This document shows, piece after piece, positions 9,592-19,757 of a DNA stretch of 64,000 bases; positions within the stretch are counted from its first letter, which is position 1; each line of letters starts with the position of its first letter. The DNA is taken from the NCBI GenBank assembly GCA_001936135.1, contig CP012810.1, positions 2,604,001 through 2,668,000 of the forward strand, read 5' to 3'. A program made the position numbers and the translations under genes. The stretch is from Saccharomycopsis fibuligera x Saccharomycopsis cf. fibuligera. Its lineage: Eukaryota; Ascomycota; Saccharomycetes; Ascoideales; Saccharomycopsidaceae. The notes beneath the pieces were generated by a model. The model was not told the DNA's origin. It searched no databases and saw only the letters and a list, made by a program, of their open reading frames with translations.

Positions 9592-10731
9592 TTAGTTGGA
9601 ACAGTTGAAGCTAGCACAGGCTGAGAAGTCAGCAACACCGCCGCTCTTTGGTTGATGTTCGTCCAAGCATTTGTTGTAGGCTCTCATACAAGAATTGTAG
9701 TCGGTGTATTGAGAACCTTCAGAACTTTCAGTAGAAGAAGCGACAGAGGAAGGAGCAGAGACTTCAGAAGTAACATCGGAAGTACTAGACGCTTGGTGAG
9801 TGTGGGTGGTAAGAGTAGTTTTAGCAGCACTAGAGTTTGGGCTTAAAGTGGTTGTTGATTCAGCAGCGACAGTAGAGGAAGTAGCTTCATCAGCAGTAGA
9901 GGATCCTGTGGCAGCAGCAGCGGCGGAAGAAGAAACAGCAGAAGAGGCAACAGCAGAAGATGAGGAAGTTTCAGATTCAGAAGAAGCATCATCAGCACCG
10001 CTCCAGACTGCTGGGCCTGGGATAGTGTAGCTGGTCAAACCATTATAGATGTTAACTAAAATACCAGCATCATCGGCCTTGTAGGCCCCGGGGAAGGAAA
10101 CGGTGCTGTCCGGGGTGGCAGAACCAGAACCACTTACCTTCAAGTTAGCACACATTGGATAAAATTGAGCACCACCAGAGGAACCAGCACTATGAAGGGC
10201 TAAGATTTCATGTCTAAGCAAGTAGTTACCAGACTTAAGCTTGGATGGGATAGTAACAGTCCATGAGTTATTGTTTTTAATCAAAGTGTCACTAGCCCAG
10301 GTTTTGCTAGAAGCATCGTAACCAGCATGATTAATCTTGAACCATTTCAAGCTGGATGGAGTAGCAGAAGAACATTCACCATCACAGTCAGCCAAGTAAG
10401 TCATAACAGGGCCTTTGTGGGAGTCTGGCCAAGTGGTCCAGTCCAAAAGAACTTTATCACCAGCATTGATTGGAGCAGTCAAAGCAGCAGCTTTAGCATT
10501 CTTGTTGCAAACAATGTCATCGGAAGAAACATCTTCAACTGGACCGTTACCGTTGTCATAGAATGACCAAACGATTCTTTCAACACCACCTTGGACATAT
10601 GGGTCTTGGAATGGAAGTGAGCCCGTGTACCAGTCGTCGCCGACTTTCAAGTCAGAAACAATACCGTGAGCTGAGGCTTGTTGAGCAGAGAGCAAGGTGC
10701 TAGCAACTAAGAGTAAAGCGTTAAATTGCAT
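9592..10731 (-). CDS. Secreted AA9 lytic polysaccharide monooxygenase (379 aa)
   Basis: Copper enzyme that cleaves crystalline cellulose or related beta-glucans by oxidation outside the cell. A 21-residue signal peptide ends in QASA and leaves His22 as the mature N-terminus (HGIVSD), as needed for the AA9 histidine brace. The second brace histidine is H105 (WPDSHKGPVMTY), the axial tyrosine is Y191 in AQFYPMC, and second-sphere H180 and Q189 keep the family's 9-residue spacing. The LRHEILALHSA core motif is intact. After the catalytic domain (about 22-245) comes a Ser/Thr/Ala-rich linker (about 246-335) and a short four-cysteine tail; there is no CBM1 cellulose-binding domain. The whole frame contains no CTG codons in the part I read (about 240 codons) and uses preferred host codons, which suggests high expression and a long-resident gene. 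No intron. AA9 is common in filamentous fungi and rare in yeasts. Confidence 0.95.
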   Translation of the reverse strand: MQFNALLLVASTLLSAQQASAHGIVSDLKVGDDWYTGSLPFQDPYVQGGVERIVWSFYDNGNGPVEDVSSDDIVCNKNAKAAALTAPINAGDKVLLDWTTWPDSHKGPVMTYLADCDGECSSATPSSLKWFKINHAGYDASSKTWASDTLIKNNNSWTVTIPSKLKSGNYLLRHEILALHSAGSSGGAQFYPMCANLKVSGSGSATPDSTVSFPGAYKADDAGILVNIYNGLTSYTIPGPAVWSGADDASSESETSSSSAVASSAVSSSAAAAATGSSTADEATSSTVAAESTTTLSPNSSAAKTTLTTHTHQASSTSDVTSEVSAPSSVASSTESSEGSQYTDYNSCMRAYNKCLDEHQPKSGGVADFSACASFNCSN

Positions 10732-10896
10732 CGTTAATTTGGTTTTAGTTGTTGGAATTTGTAAGGAGCGTAGGGGTTTCAGAAAATCAAAGGAGTGGAT
10801 AACTATAGGAGTGTAGTCGTAGTTGTTATTGTTATTGTTTATTATTGATTAAGAAAAGAATATTATTTAGTTAAAAAAATTGGTGACATAGGTTCA

Positions 10897-10904
10897 TATT
10901 TATA
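10897..10904 (-). promoter_or_regulatory. TATA box of the AA9 gene
   Basis: TATAAATA on the minus strand, about 165 bp upstream of the AA9 ATG. A strong TATA suits a gene with regulated, high-level transcription. Confidence 0.6.
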
Positions 10905-12374
10905 CTCAGTTCTCTTCTGTTAAATCGATATCAGGTATCTTTTACAAGATTATGAGAAGCACGAGACGTTCTCTGACGCCGTTTCCTACTAGAGATCAAA
11001 CATTTCAATTGAAGGTCCTTCCTTTGAATCTCGGCCAGACCAATTCCATTTTCAAGGCACTTTCAGTATTATGGAAGCACCTCAAGTTCTCACCCTCAGT
11101 AACCCATAGGTGAGCTATAGCAGTTTTGTTTTATTGTCCAATGTTTGACGATTTTCAGTAATTCATGTCGGGCGATTTTTGCATGCATACTCGTTTCATA
11201 CCAAAGCATGCGTCATCCGCATCAGCCATTTAAGACACTGGCCATCAATTATATTCGCACAGAACCAAAAAATTAAAATGACAGAAAAAGACAAAGAAGA
11301 GAAGCTGAACTAAGCCACAACGCTGGTATTTTGTATACTCGTGGAATTGGCATCATATGTTGTATACGCTTTTCCCCGTAGGCGGTAGAATGCTCTGAAA
11401 CTTTTGTAACTTTTTGCTACCTTTGGAGATACCAAAAACAACGCTTGTATTACAGTAGGCAAAAAGAAAAAAAAAAAAAAAAAAAAAAAAAAAGTAGCAA
11501 TAAGTTTCAATCCGCTACATGTGAATTCCAGCAAGACACAAGACACACAACCCAGAAACCACGTATTAAAAAAAATAAAATAAAGCAAAATAAGGTGAAT
11601 ACCGGTCACCAACTAATACTTTCCCACTAGTTTCGAGACCGAGTAAAATGCGCTTTGAGAATGTCGTGTCACGGTCCAAATCAACGGGAACAAATGCATT
11701 CCTTTGACAGACAGACGGGCACCCGTGGGCCCTTTTTTCCTGATGCTGCACAGCAGCAAACCACCCTGCAGAAAAGAGCCGCTTTAACAACGGATCTGTA
11801 TTTAGATCCACATCTAGATGGATGGATTCAATTGGCGGATGAATCAGTTCCAGATGCACCCACATTTTGAAGCAAAACCTCAGTAACATTCCACTTATTT
11901 TAAAATTATTATAATCTATACTACCGTGTTGCGTTAGTCTGGGTCTACGTTTATCAATTGTAATTGCTATAGATACACATACAAAAGGGTTATTTGTCAC
12001 TAACTAGCAGTCAAATATAAAATTCATTCTTTCATTTTTTTTTTTTCAGTTCTCGTTATCTTCCGGTTTAACCAATAGTAGGAATCCTATAGGGTGAACA
12101 ACCTACTACTACAGAAACCTAATGTTTCCTCTCCTACCCTGCTATTTTTAATCTTGGTCTTGTATGCCTATCGCTGTAACAGCGAAAAAGCATACACAAA
12201 ACAGATTCACAAAACAAAGAAACGAACCAAAAAAAAAAAAGACAAAAACAGCCGTAGTGTTTTATTTACTATATAGTCACGCTACGATAGCACTTTTGTG
12301 TTATCTTTGTGAGTAGAAGAAGGTATTGAAGTGGGACCCTTTCTTTTTAACTGCCAACAGCAAAACAGTAACCT

Positions 12375-12561
12375 CAAAAACCAAAATTTCAACCATCTTA
12401 GACTGAAACCTGTCCTATGTTTATTTAAAATCATGCTAATCCATTAAACTCTAACTAATACTAACGGGGGTTTTACTTATATAAGTTTCTCCTAAATAAT
12501 AATACTAAGCTATATATTGTATATACTATATAGATAAGTTTATAAGTTTATATTTTCTATC
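12375..12561. repeat. Dispersed 187-bp repeat, copy 1 (solo-LTR-like fossil)
   Basis: Same orientation as 56610-56795, with about 90% identity by eye over its full length and unrelated flanks on both sides. It contains TATATAAG-like and poly-purine-like stretches, and the other copy has TG...CA ends. Size and dispersal fit a solo LTR of a Ty-like retrotransposon, but no internal region exists here. The divergence implies an old insertion. Confidence 0.6.
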
Positions 12562-13364
12562 GTTTATATAGAAATAAAAAATCGATCTTCTGCGCGAAAA
12601 AAAAAAGGTAGAAATAGTGAGTACATTTCTTGAAGTATTAATACAATGTCTATTTGGTCCTTTTTTTTCTTTTTTTTTTTTTTTTTTTTTTTTGTTTGTG
12701 TTATGGTAGTTTAAGTCCCACAAAAGTGACATTGGGTAGAGTATCTGTATTAGACAGACTAAATAGAAAAGGTTTTTATAAGACAAGCTCGTAGTTTTGA
12801 TCAGTATGCTTTCTCGGTACTATTTACCCTAAATCATCCAACTGTTCTATAGTTTTTAACATGTTAGCTTGCAAGGGTTCACTTTAATATAAAATACAAA
12901 AGTTTCGAAAGCCAAGAATCAATTAAATACTGCAAAACTTGAATCTCTCTTAGAACGATACTGCAATCTCCATATGACAAGTGATAGTTTTCAGTAACTT
13001 GTGTGATAGTTTGGTCTCCTTTATAAACCAACCAATTATCAGAAAAAAAAAATTAATACGGTAATTATCATCACACATACTATTATCGAGTCAGTGTTAT
13101 GTTTTATACTACTGGTCTTTATTAAAAGATAAGAAATGCTCATAGACGAACTGGCCATAACCTTTTCAACGAGAAAATTAGTTAGTTTCAAAAGATAAAG
13201 AAAAACTAGACATATACAACTGATGAATATATATACTTACCTCATTTTCTAAAAATTTAAGTGTTTCAACATATCACAAACAGCGGATAGAGTATTTTGA
13301 AGACAAAATGATAAAAAAAGAAAAAAAAAAAATAGAATTATTATTAAATAAACTTAAGTTAGTG

Positions 13365-13416
13365 CAAACGCAAAATAAAGAATTGTAGTACAAACGCAAA
13401 ATAAAGAATTGTAGTA
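13365..13416. repeat. 26-bp tandem duplication
   Basis: Two perfect copies of a unit beginning CAAACGCAAAATAAAG lie side by side about 250 bp beyond the PhoD-like gene's stop codon. Probably a slippage product; no function evident. Confidence 0.85.
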
Positions 13417-13665
13417 CAAACAAAACTCGCAGCAACAAAAACTACAAACTATGACAATCCAATCTAATAGATTCAAAAGATTCAAACATTGTAAGAAAAC
13501 AGAAAAAACAAACAAGATAGTACACTAGTTAAAAACAAAAAATAACGAGAAACTCACAACGTTAAAGACTAACAAAGGTTTAACAGAGCAAAAGTAAAAT
13601 CCAAAACTAACTTTGAAATGAAAAAAATATGAAAGCGGCTAATTTCTAGTCTCTAATCCTGAATT

Positions 13666-16032
13666 CTAATCCTTCACCCCGATATTCTCCAACGCTTGTT
13701 TTTCAACCAACGGAGGAATAACAACTTCATATCTTGCTCCCTTAGAATTAACCACCGTTGGCTCTCTTTCAATATGAATAACCGTCAGTAATCCATCTGG
13801 TAAAACTGGATATGCAACTCTATTGATGGTATTTTTCTCCAAGGTCGTGTAAAGTTTAGCTTCGGTTTGACTGACTGCGCCATTAATGGCAGCGGCATTA
13901 GCAGCGGGATCATTACTATTGGCCGCGGTGCCATTTGCGGCAGAGCCATTTGCGGCAGAGCCATTTGCGGTGCCATTAACAGCAGTGCCATTGGCGTGGG
14001 TAACGCCATTTGCGGCGTCATTTATGGTGTCAGCGGCAGTGCCAGGAGCGGTAGTACCATTAGCAGCATCAGCACCAGTGGAGCTGTCGGCGGAAGCAGC
14101 AGCAATCCCTTCATCATCAATTAAACCAGGTAATTTACCAATACCTTTGGCTACTCCATCATATTTAGGTACTTGTTTCACTAAGATCAAGTCAGCCCAA
14201 TTTCTCTTATTATTGAACTCGTCATTACCTCTAGCCACCCCGTCGACATCCTGTTTGAACAATCTAACCATATCCTCATCGGTGTTTCTATCAAATCTGT
14301 GTACTTTGGATCTCTTTTGCAACAAGGTGGCCATTCCGTTAGGAGGTGGGGCATTAGTGATAGCCGAGCTGATAATATTCAAAATCAAACGAGGATCCCG
14401 TTCAGGAGCAGCCAAGATTTCTTCATTAGCTTGAATTTTTTTAGATTGCACTGTGTGTTTATGAATTCTAGATTTAAATCTTCCAACAGCGGCCAAATGA
14501 ACATCACCGGATAAAATGGTGACACGGACACCATGACGAGCGCCAAAATCTTGCAAGAGGGCAATTAACTTGTTACGCTCTGCTTTATGGTGCTTAGCGC
14601 ACCAGTGATCTTCCAAATCATCCAACACTTCCACACTACCGTCAAATTCATTAACTAAACCTTTAGCAATGATCCCCTTTTGAGCTAAACCTCTAATTGG
14701 AATGAAAAATTTCGAAGTTAAGAGCTTTTCAAGCCATACTAAACGAGGATAAGCAATTGGAACACCAAGTAAGACCAAAAGATGTTTAATTTCTCCATTG
14801 GCCAGTTCAATTTCTTTGCGCAATCTTTTAAAGATAATTGCGTAAGAATCAGGGGTTAACACTTGATCACGACGACGTTCAGTACGACAGTCTAATCCAA
14901 CATAAGCAATTTCACGGCCAAGTCTAATGTATTGAGAATGAGCTAATTGTTGAATGTATGGCCCCGGCTTATGACCCAAGATCCAAGATGGGTCAGTGGA
15001 ATAAGTTGGATCAACTGATTCCGGAGCAGTATGATGTTGAAACAACATGTAATATTTGTAAGCGACTTCGCCAAGGCCTTTGAAAATGCTGGTGTTCATG
15101 GTTTGATGCTTATAGGTACCGTAACCATCAATGATATCATGATCATCATAAATGTTGACCGTAGGAATAGTGGACATAGCCACGGGAAACAAAGCTTGCC
15201 AAGTTTGTCCATTAGCACCACTCCACCATCCTTTACCAAACCACTCAATGTATGCATTCAAGTAAAATTCTCTCAAAGATTGAGCTAAATCATCAGTAAA
15301 TTCTGCTTTAACTTTTTTCAACGGATTGACTTCTTCAAGCCATTCTTGGAAAAATTTACTAACGAGTTTAACTTTATCACAGTAAAGTTGATCACCACCG
15401 CCAATGGCAACATGGTAATGGTTGACTTCATGATTAGCAAGCACATCATACCAAAGACTGTTTTTATAAGCACTAGTTACGGTGGCTAACGAGAATCCAT
15501 TACAAGAAAAACTCACGACATTCATCGATTGAGCCAATGCAGGGACATAAAAATTGAACTCTGGCTTAATGGTTCCATTGACAGAATAAACGACTTTTTG
15601 TTCAAAATCAAACAAGGACAAATCGACATTATAGCGCCAAAATGAATAACCAGCTTCTTGGTAGATCAATTGGCCAGGAAAAGAGCCATTGAGGACAGTA
15701 ACTTGGGATGCCTGCTGATCTTGCAAATAACGAGGAGCTGATGGACCAATGGTGAAGTCAATGGCCGGTGGTTGACCATTAGCATCATAAGTGCTATTTT
15801 CGTCAAAAGTGACAAGCAAAATTGTACCTCTGTAGTTTGGGGAGTTGTTTTCCAAAGTTCCTAACAATCTGATGATTGGTCCGACTCTGACGTCGACTTG
15901 AGGAGTGCCGAATGGTTGAGATGAAGGAACTTGTTCGGGGGCACTATTGCCGGACTCACTGCCAATTTTGGCATAATAATCTAATGGAAATTGAGTAAAC
16001 CAGTCTTTAGAACTGACTGATTGTTCGGACAT
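13666..16032 (-). CDS. PhoD-like phosphatase/phosphodiesterase family protein (788 aa)
   Basis: Fungal member of the PhoD-like metallophosphatase group. No signal peptide is seen (start MSEQSVSSKDWF), so it is probably intracellular, unlike secreted bacterial PhoD. Metal-binding motifs are visible: NIYDDHDIIDGYG at about residue 290, YVGLDCRTERRRDQV at about 385 and TILSGDVHLAAVGRF at about 503. A conserved VVSFSCNGF block lies near residue 175. An Ala/Asn/Gly/Thr-rich repeat (about 660-720, units such as NGSAA) interrupts the C-terminal part. The last 60 residues resume normal composition, so the repeat is an insert rather than a tail. The substrate is unknown. The ATG (16030-16032) is the first in frame. 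Distance to the divergent HAS1 gene is 1.9 kb. Confidence 0.88.
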   Translation of the reverse strand: MSEQSVSSKDWFTQFPLDYYAKIGSESGNSAPEQVPSSQPFGTPQVDVRVGPIIRLLGTLENNSPNYRGTILLVTFDENSTYDANGQPPAIDFTIGPSAPRYLQDQQASQVTVLNGSFPGQLIYQEAGYSFWRYNVDLSLFDFEQKVVYSVNGTIKPEFNFYVPALAQSMNVVSFSCNGFSLATVTSAYKNSLWYDVLANHEVNHYHVAIGGGDQLYCDKVKLVSKFFQEWLEEVNPLKKVKAEFTDDLAQSLREFYLNAYIEWFGKGWWSGANGQTWQALFPVAMSTIPTVNIYDDHDIIDGYGTYKHQTMNTSIFKGLGEVAYKYYMLFQHHTAPESVDPTYSTDPSWILGHKPGPYIQQLAHSQYIRLGREIAYVGLDCRTERRRDQVLTPDSYAIIFKRLRKEIELANGEIKHLLVLLGVPIAYPRLVWLEKLLTSKFFIPIRGLAQKGIIAKGLVNEFDGSVEVLDDLEDHWCAKHHKAERNKLIALLQDFGARHGVRVTILSGDVHLAAVGRFKSRIHKHTVQSKKIQANEEILAAPERDPRLILNIISSAITNAPPPNGMATLLQKRSKVHRFDRNTDEDMVRLFKQDVDGVARGNDEFNNKRNWADLILVKQVPKYDGVAKGIGKLPGLIDDEGIAAASADSSTGADAANGTTAPGTAADTINDAANGVTHANGTAVNGTANGSAANGSAANGTAANSNDPAANAAAINGAVSQTEAKLYTTLEKNTINRVAYPVLPDGLLTVIHIEREPTVVNSKGARYEVVIPPLVEKQALENIGVKD

Positions 16033-17936
16033 GATGGTTGGTTAGTCAACTGGCTTGAAAGTTTCGGTATAATGTTGAATTTGAATATTGAAGATGAAAT
16101 TCCAGCAATTTCAGACAAGTAACAAGCAATAGAAGCGTTGCAGTGGATAGCAGGGGCCAAAAGCTGTGGCCAGTTGTGTGAATGTGCGGATGTAGTTATA
16201 CAAAGGCAATGGGTAGAAGGAAGGAAGGAAGAATGAAGATATAGAAGTGTGGATACAAGTAAATAGAGAGATTGGTAACGATAAATATAAATATAAAGTA
16301 CCAAGATTGCTCGTGGCGGGAGTGAAGATTACCGCAGGGCTGGCCACCGCTTCCTGCTGGTGTTCTGCATGGGAGCGCGTGTTTTACGTAAGCAGAAACA
16401 GTAAACAAATAAACAAAAATAACTACTGACATAACGCTCCAACCACTTTCTATCTAACCTCATGCTACAAAGAATATGCTTCTCTGCTTATTGCTATTGT
16501 TCGTCCCATAGACCGCCCTATGAATGATCAAGAAGCTTTTTTGCGGCCAGTTGTGTGAAAAAATTCGGCGTTGCAAAGCCCCGTCCTGGCCAATAGAGGG
16601 CTCGTCATCCGTCAGCAGTGAAATACTATTGAACAGTCAATTAAGTGAACATCAATTAAGTGAACAGTCAATCAGCCAGAGTACAGCACAAGTTGCAAAA
16701 TGTACAATCTTGGCCTGTGGCACCATCAGTATTAGTATGTGCTCGTATTTATTAAGAAAACACATAAAGCAGGTTCAAAAGTAACAGCCAATGAGTATCC
16801 TTATAGCACACTTTAGCACACTGAGTTACGTTGCATTGTGATGGAGACGCATTTGCGGACGCTGTGGACCTGGAGTTAAGTGGACTTTAATGGTGAAAAT
16901 TTACTCTGGCGTGTCTGCCAAGCGACTGGACCACTTAACTAACCTAGTTTTCTCAGACAAACAGCTCACACCTCTTAATACAGTCGTGGACTGATCTTTG
17001 AACATTTAACGTTGGACTACTAGTAGTGGTGGTACTACTACCGTCTTCTCTCATTGGCCGTGTTGTGTGGTGGTTCTCAGAGCACACCCGCTTCCCATCG
17101 GGATTTAGAACGTGATTTACTAGCTATTCTGCGTGATACAATACGAATCAATGTCTTCTCCATATTTTTTTGGGAACCGGAGAAAGATTACTGTCTTTTT
17201 CTTAAACATCTTGATGATTTATGATAGTAGTCACCATCACCATCATCGTGGACACAGAGTTTGTTATTCTGGTATGCTACAGTATAAGATAACCACGCTG
17301 ATCGCTCGTTACTACTTTACCGGCAATCTCTGCGAGAAATTTGGCAGAACTTTATCAAAACTTATGACGACATCTAATATTCAAAACAACATCAGCCGGC
17401 TGAAAAGTTATGTCTATAGCATGCACATTTTGGTGGTAGAGTGCCCCATCCCGACACTCCAGCTGCACAATACGGTGGAAAATGAAAACATGATGCTGTA
17501 CCTTCAACCACCTGAAAGCAATATTTTTTGATTCAAAGCTGACAATATGTTAGTAAACGGCACTGCAAGCTCGATGTAGAATTGGTAAGCCCTGTAGATA
17601 TCTCCATAGTTAAGGCACCATTTGCAGCGTTTATACCGAGTGAGCGAGACAAATGCGCTCAGACGCATAAACCACGTGCCTTTATATTTCTTTTCATTTA
17701 CTGGTTACGGGCCCTTGTGTGCGATGGAAGAGGAAAAAAATTTTTTTTTTTTTTTTTTTTTTTTGTTTCTAGTCTGTTCTAAGATGAGCTTTTGATTTTA
17801 CTGTTATAGTGATATTTACTGTTTAGTTTACTGCCACTGCACTTCATCCACTCAGCCATATATTTCTGTTCATCTTGTTTGTGGTTCTTGTTTTCAATAT
17901 ATTATAAACAAGTAAAAAAACAGCACATTACACACC
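16033..17936. other. Divergent promoter region, PhoD-like / HAS1
   Basis: No supported gene. A 15-bp sequence (GGCCAGTTGTGTGAA) occurs twice, near 16165 and 16543. Short direct repeats of TCAATTAAGTGAAC lie at 16637-16665. The HAS1 end carries RRPE- and PAC-type elements (separate entries). The open frame 17133-17531 has no recognised family and is not called. Confidence 0.5.
17733..17789 (+). promoter_or_regulatory. RRPE-like and PAC-like elements upstream of HAS1
   Basis: GAAAAAAATTTTT at 17733-17745 matches the RRPE core, and GATGAGC at 17783-17789 matches PAC. In yeasts this pair marks genes of ribosome biogenesis, bound by Stb3 (RRPE) and Dot6/Tod6 (PAC). The pair lies about 150-200 bp upstream of the HAS1 ATG. 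Confidence 0.65.
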
Positions 17937-19757
17937 ATGGCTAGCAAGGACAAGACCATTTCCAAGAAGAGAAGATCTCTTTCTTCCAGAGACCAAGACC
18001 AAGAGCTCAAAGCAACTAAAAAGTCCAAGGTTTCCTCCAAGAAACAACAACAGCAGGAAGAAGAATCTGATGATGAAGCAAATAACAATGATGACAATGC
18101 TATAGATCAGTTGGACAACCAATATGACGATATTGCTGGGTTGTTGGATGTCAAGGAAGACAAGAAACCAAAAAAGAAACAAGAAACCAAAAAGGAAACG
18201 CCAGAAAAGAAAGAAGCTTCTTCTAGTGAAGAAGAAGAAAGCAAATCAGACACTGCCGAAAATGCCAAAGAGGACGAAAGCGATCTTGAAGAAAATTCCA
18301 ACACTCACACTTACGATGCCGCCAACCCAACCATTGCTGAAAAATTTAACGAATTGCAGCTTTCCAAACCAACTATTAAGGCCATTGAAGAAGAAATGGG
18401 ATTTACTACAATGACTAAAGTTCAAGCTCGTACCATTCCTCCATTACTTGCCGGTAAAGATGTTCTTGGTGCTGCTAAGACCGGTTCTGGTAAAACTCTT
18501 GCGTTTTTGATCCCAGCTATTGAAATGTTGTATTCTTTACGTTTTAAGCCAAGAAATGGTACCGGGGTGGTGGTGGTTTCTCCAACTAGAGAATTAGCAT
18601 TACAAATCTTTGGTGTCGCTAGAGAATTGATGAAACATCATACTCAAACTTTTGGTATTGTTATTGGTGGGGCCAACCGTCGTGCTGAGGCTGAAAAATT
18701 GGTCAAAGGGGTTAATTTACTTATTGCTACCCCGGGCAGATTGCTTGATCATTTACAAAACACCAAGGGCTTTGTGTTTAAGAATTTGAAAGCTTTGGTT
18801 ATTGATGAAGCTGATAGAATTTTGGAAATTGGATTCGAAGAAGAAATGAAACAAATTATTAAGATTTTGCCTAATGAGAATAGACAATCAATGCTTTTCT
18901 CTGCCACCCAAACTACTAAAGTGGATGATTTGGCTCGTATTTCTCTTAGACCAGGTCCATTATACATTAACGTTGATAGCTCAGAAGATAGTTCTACTGC
19001 CAATGGTCTTGAACAAGGTTATGTGGTTTGTGACAGTGACAAGAGATTCTTGCTTTTGTTTTCATTTTTGAAACGTAACCAGAAAAAGAAAGTTATTGTG
19101 TTTTTGTCGAGTTGTAACTGTGTCAAGTATTACGGTGAATTGCTCAATTATATTGATCTACCAGTATTGGATTTACATGGTAAACAGAAACAACAAAAAC
19201 GTACCAATACTTTCTTTGAATTCTGTAATGCTAAGCAAGGCACTTTGATTTGTACTGATGTTGCCGCTCGTGGTCTTGATATTCCAGCAGTGGACTGGAT
19301 TGTTCAATTTGATCCACCAGATGATCCAAGAGACTATATTCATCGTGTTGGTCGTACTGCTAGAGGGGCATCCGGTAAGGGGAAATCACTCATGTTTTTA
19401 ACTCCATCAGAATTAGGATTTTTGAGATACTTGAAAGCCGCCAAAGTGCCATTAAACGAATACGAATTCCCAACTAATAAAATTGCTAATGTGCAGCCGC
19501 AGCTAGAAAAATTGATTGCTTCAAATTACTGGTTACATCAAAGTGCCAAGGATGGGTATAGATCGTATTTGCAAGCTTACGCTAGTCATCATTTGAAAAC
19601 GGTATATCAAATTGATAAATTGGATTTGGTTAAAGTCGCTAAAGGTTTTGGGTTCCCAGTGCCTCCAAGAGTGAATATAACTATTGGTGCAAGTGGGAAA
19701 GATAAGAAGGATAAAAGAGATAAGAAAGATAAAAGAGATAATAAGAGAAGAAAGTAA
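17937..19757 (+). CDS. HAS1: DEAD-box RNA helicase Has1 (606 aa)
   Basis: Nucleolar ATP-dependent RNA helicase needed for 40S and 60S precursor maturation and release of snoRNAs. The order of parts is: a basic/acidic low-complexity N-terminus (1-125); a Q-motif region ([17 protein letters not shown]); motif [10 protein letters not shown] at about residue 179; motif II DEAD at 290-293 ([16 protein letters not shown]); SAT motif (LFSATQ); motif [11 protein letters not shown] at about 468; and a Lys/Arg-rich tail with KDKRDKK repeats. The AAKTGSGKT form of motif I, the [12 protein letters not shown] block and the [16 protein letters not shown] block are those of Has1/DDX18. Length is larger than the roughly 505-residue S. 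cerevisiae protein because of the longer N-terminal tail. Codons are strongly biased, with no CTG found. Confidence 0.95.
   Translation: MASKDKTISKKRRSLSSRDQDQELKATKKSKVSSKKQQQQEEESDDEANNNDDNAIDQLDNQYDDIAGLLDVKEDKKPKKKQETKKETPEKKEASSSEEEESKSDTAENAKEDESDLEENSNTHTYDAANPTIAEKFNELQLSKPTIKAIEEEMGFTTMTKVQARTIPPLLAGKDVLGAAKTGSGKTLAFLIPAIEMLYSLRFKPRNGTGVVVVSPTRELALQIFGVARELMKHHTQTFGIVIGGANRRAEAEKLVKGVNLLIATPGRLLDHLQNTKGFVFKNLKALVIDEADRILEIGFEEEMKQIIKILPNENRQSMLFSATQTTKVDDLARISLRPGPLYINVDSSEDSSTANGLEQGYVVCDSDKRFLLLFSFLKRNQKKKVIVFLSSCNCVKYYGELLNYIDLPVLDLHGKQKQQKRTNTFFEFCNAKQGTLICTDVAARGLDIPAVDWIVQFDPPDDPRDYIHRVGRTARGASGKGKSLMFLTPSELGFLRYLKAAKVPLNEYEFPTNKIANVQPQLEKLIASNYWLHQSAKDGYRSYLQAYASHHLKTVYQIDKLDLVKVAKGFGFPVPPRVNITIGASGKDKKDKRDKKDKRDNKRRK

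Larger units (their letters stand above)
10732..13665. other. Long upstream region of the AA9 gene
   Basis: Nearly 3 kb without a supported gene. It contains the AA9 promoter, an A-run at about 11467-11493, the first copy of a dispersed repeat (12375-12561), T- and A-rich runs near 12661-12692, and a 26-bp tandem duplication at 13365-13416. Open frames such as 11566-12000 (-) and 11655-11870 (+) lack recognisable content. The right end is the 3' flank of the PhoD-like gene. Confidence 0.5.

Noticed and set aside
11566-12000. 144-codon minus-strand frame upstream of the AA9 gene
   Set aside because: No early ATG, no domain, and composition of chance translation.
13365-13416. 26-bp duplication considered as a CRISPR-like or attachment repeat
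   Set aside because: Only two adjoining copies with no spacers, in a yeast nuclear genome.
17133-17531. 132-codon plus-strand frame before HAS1
   Set aside because: First codon is not ATG, contains an accidental His run, no family resemblance.
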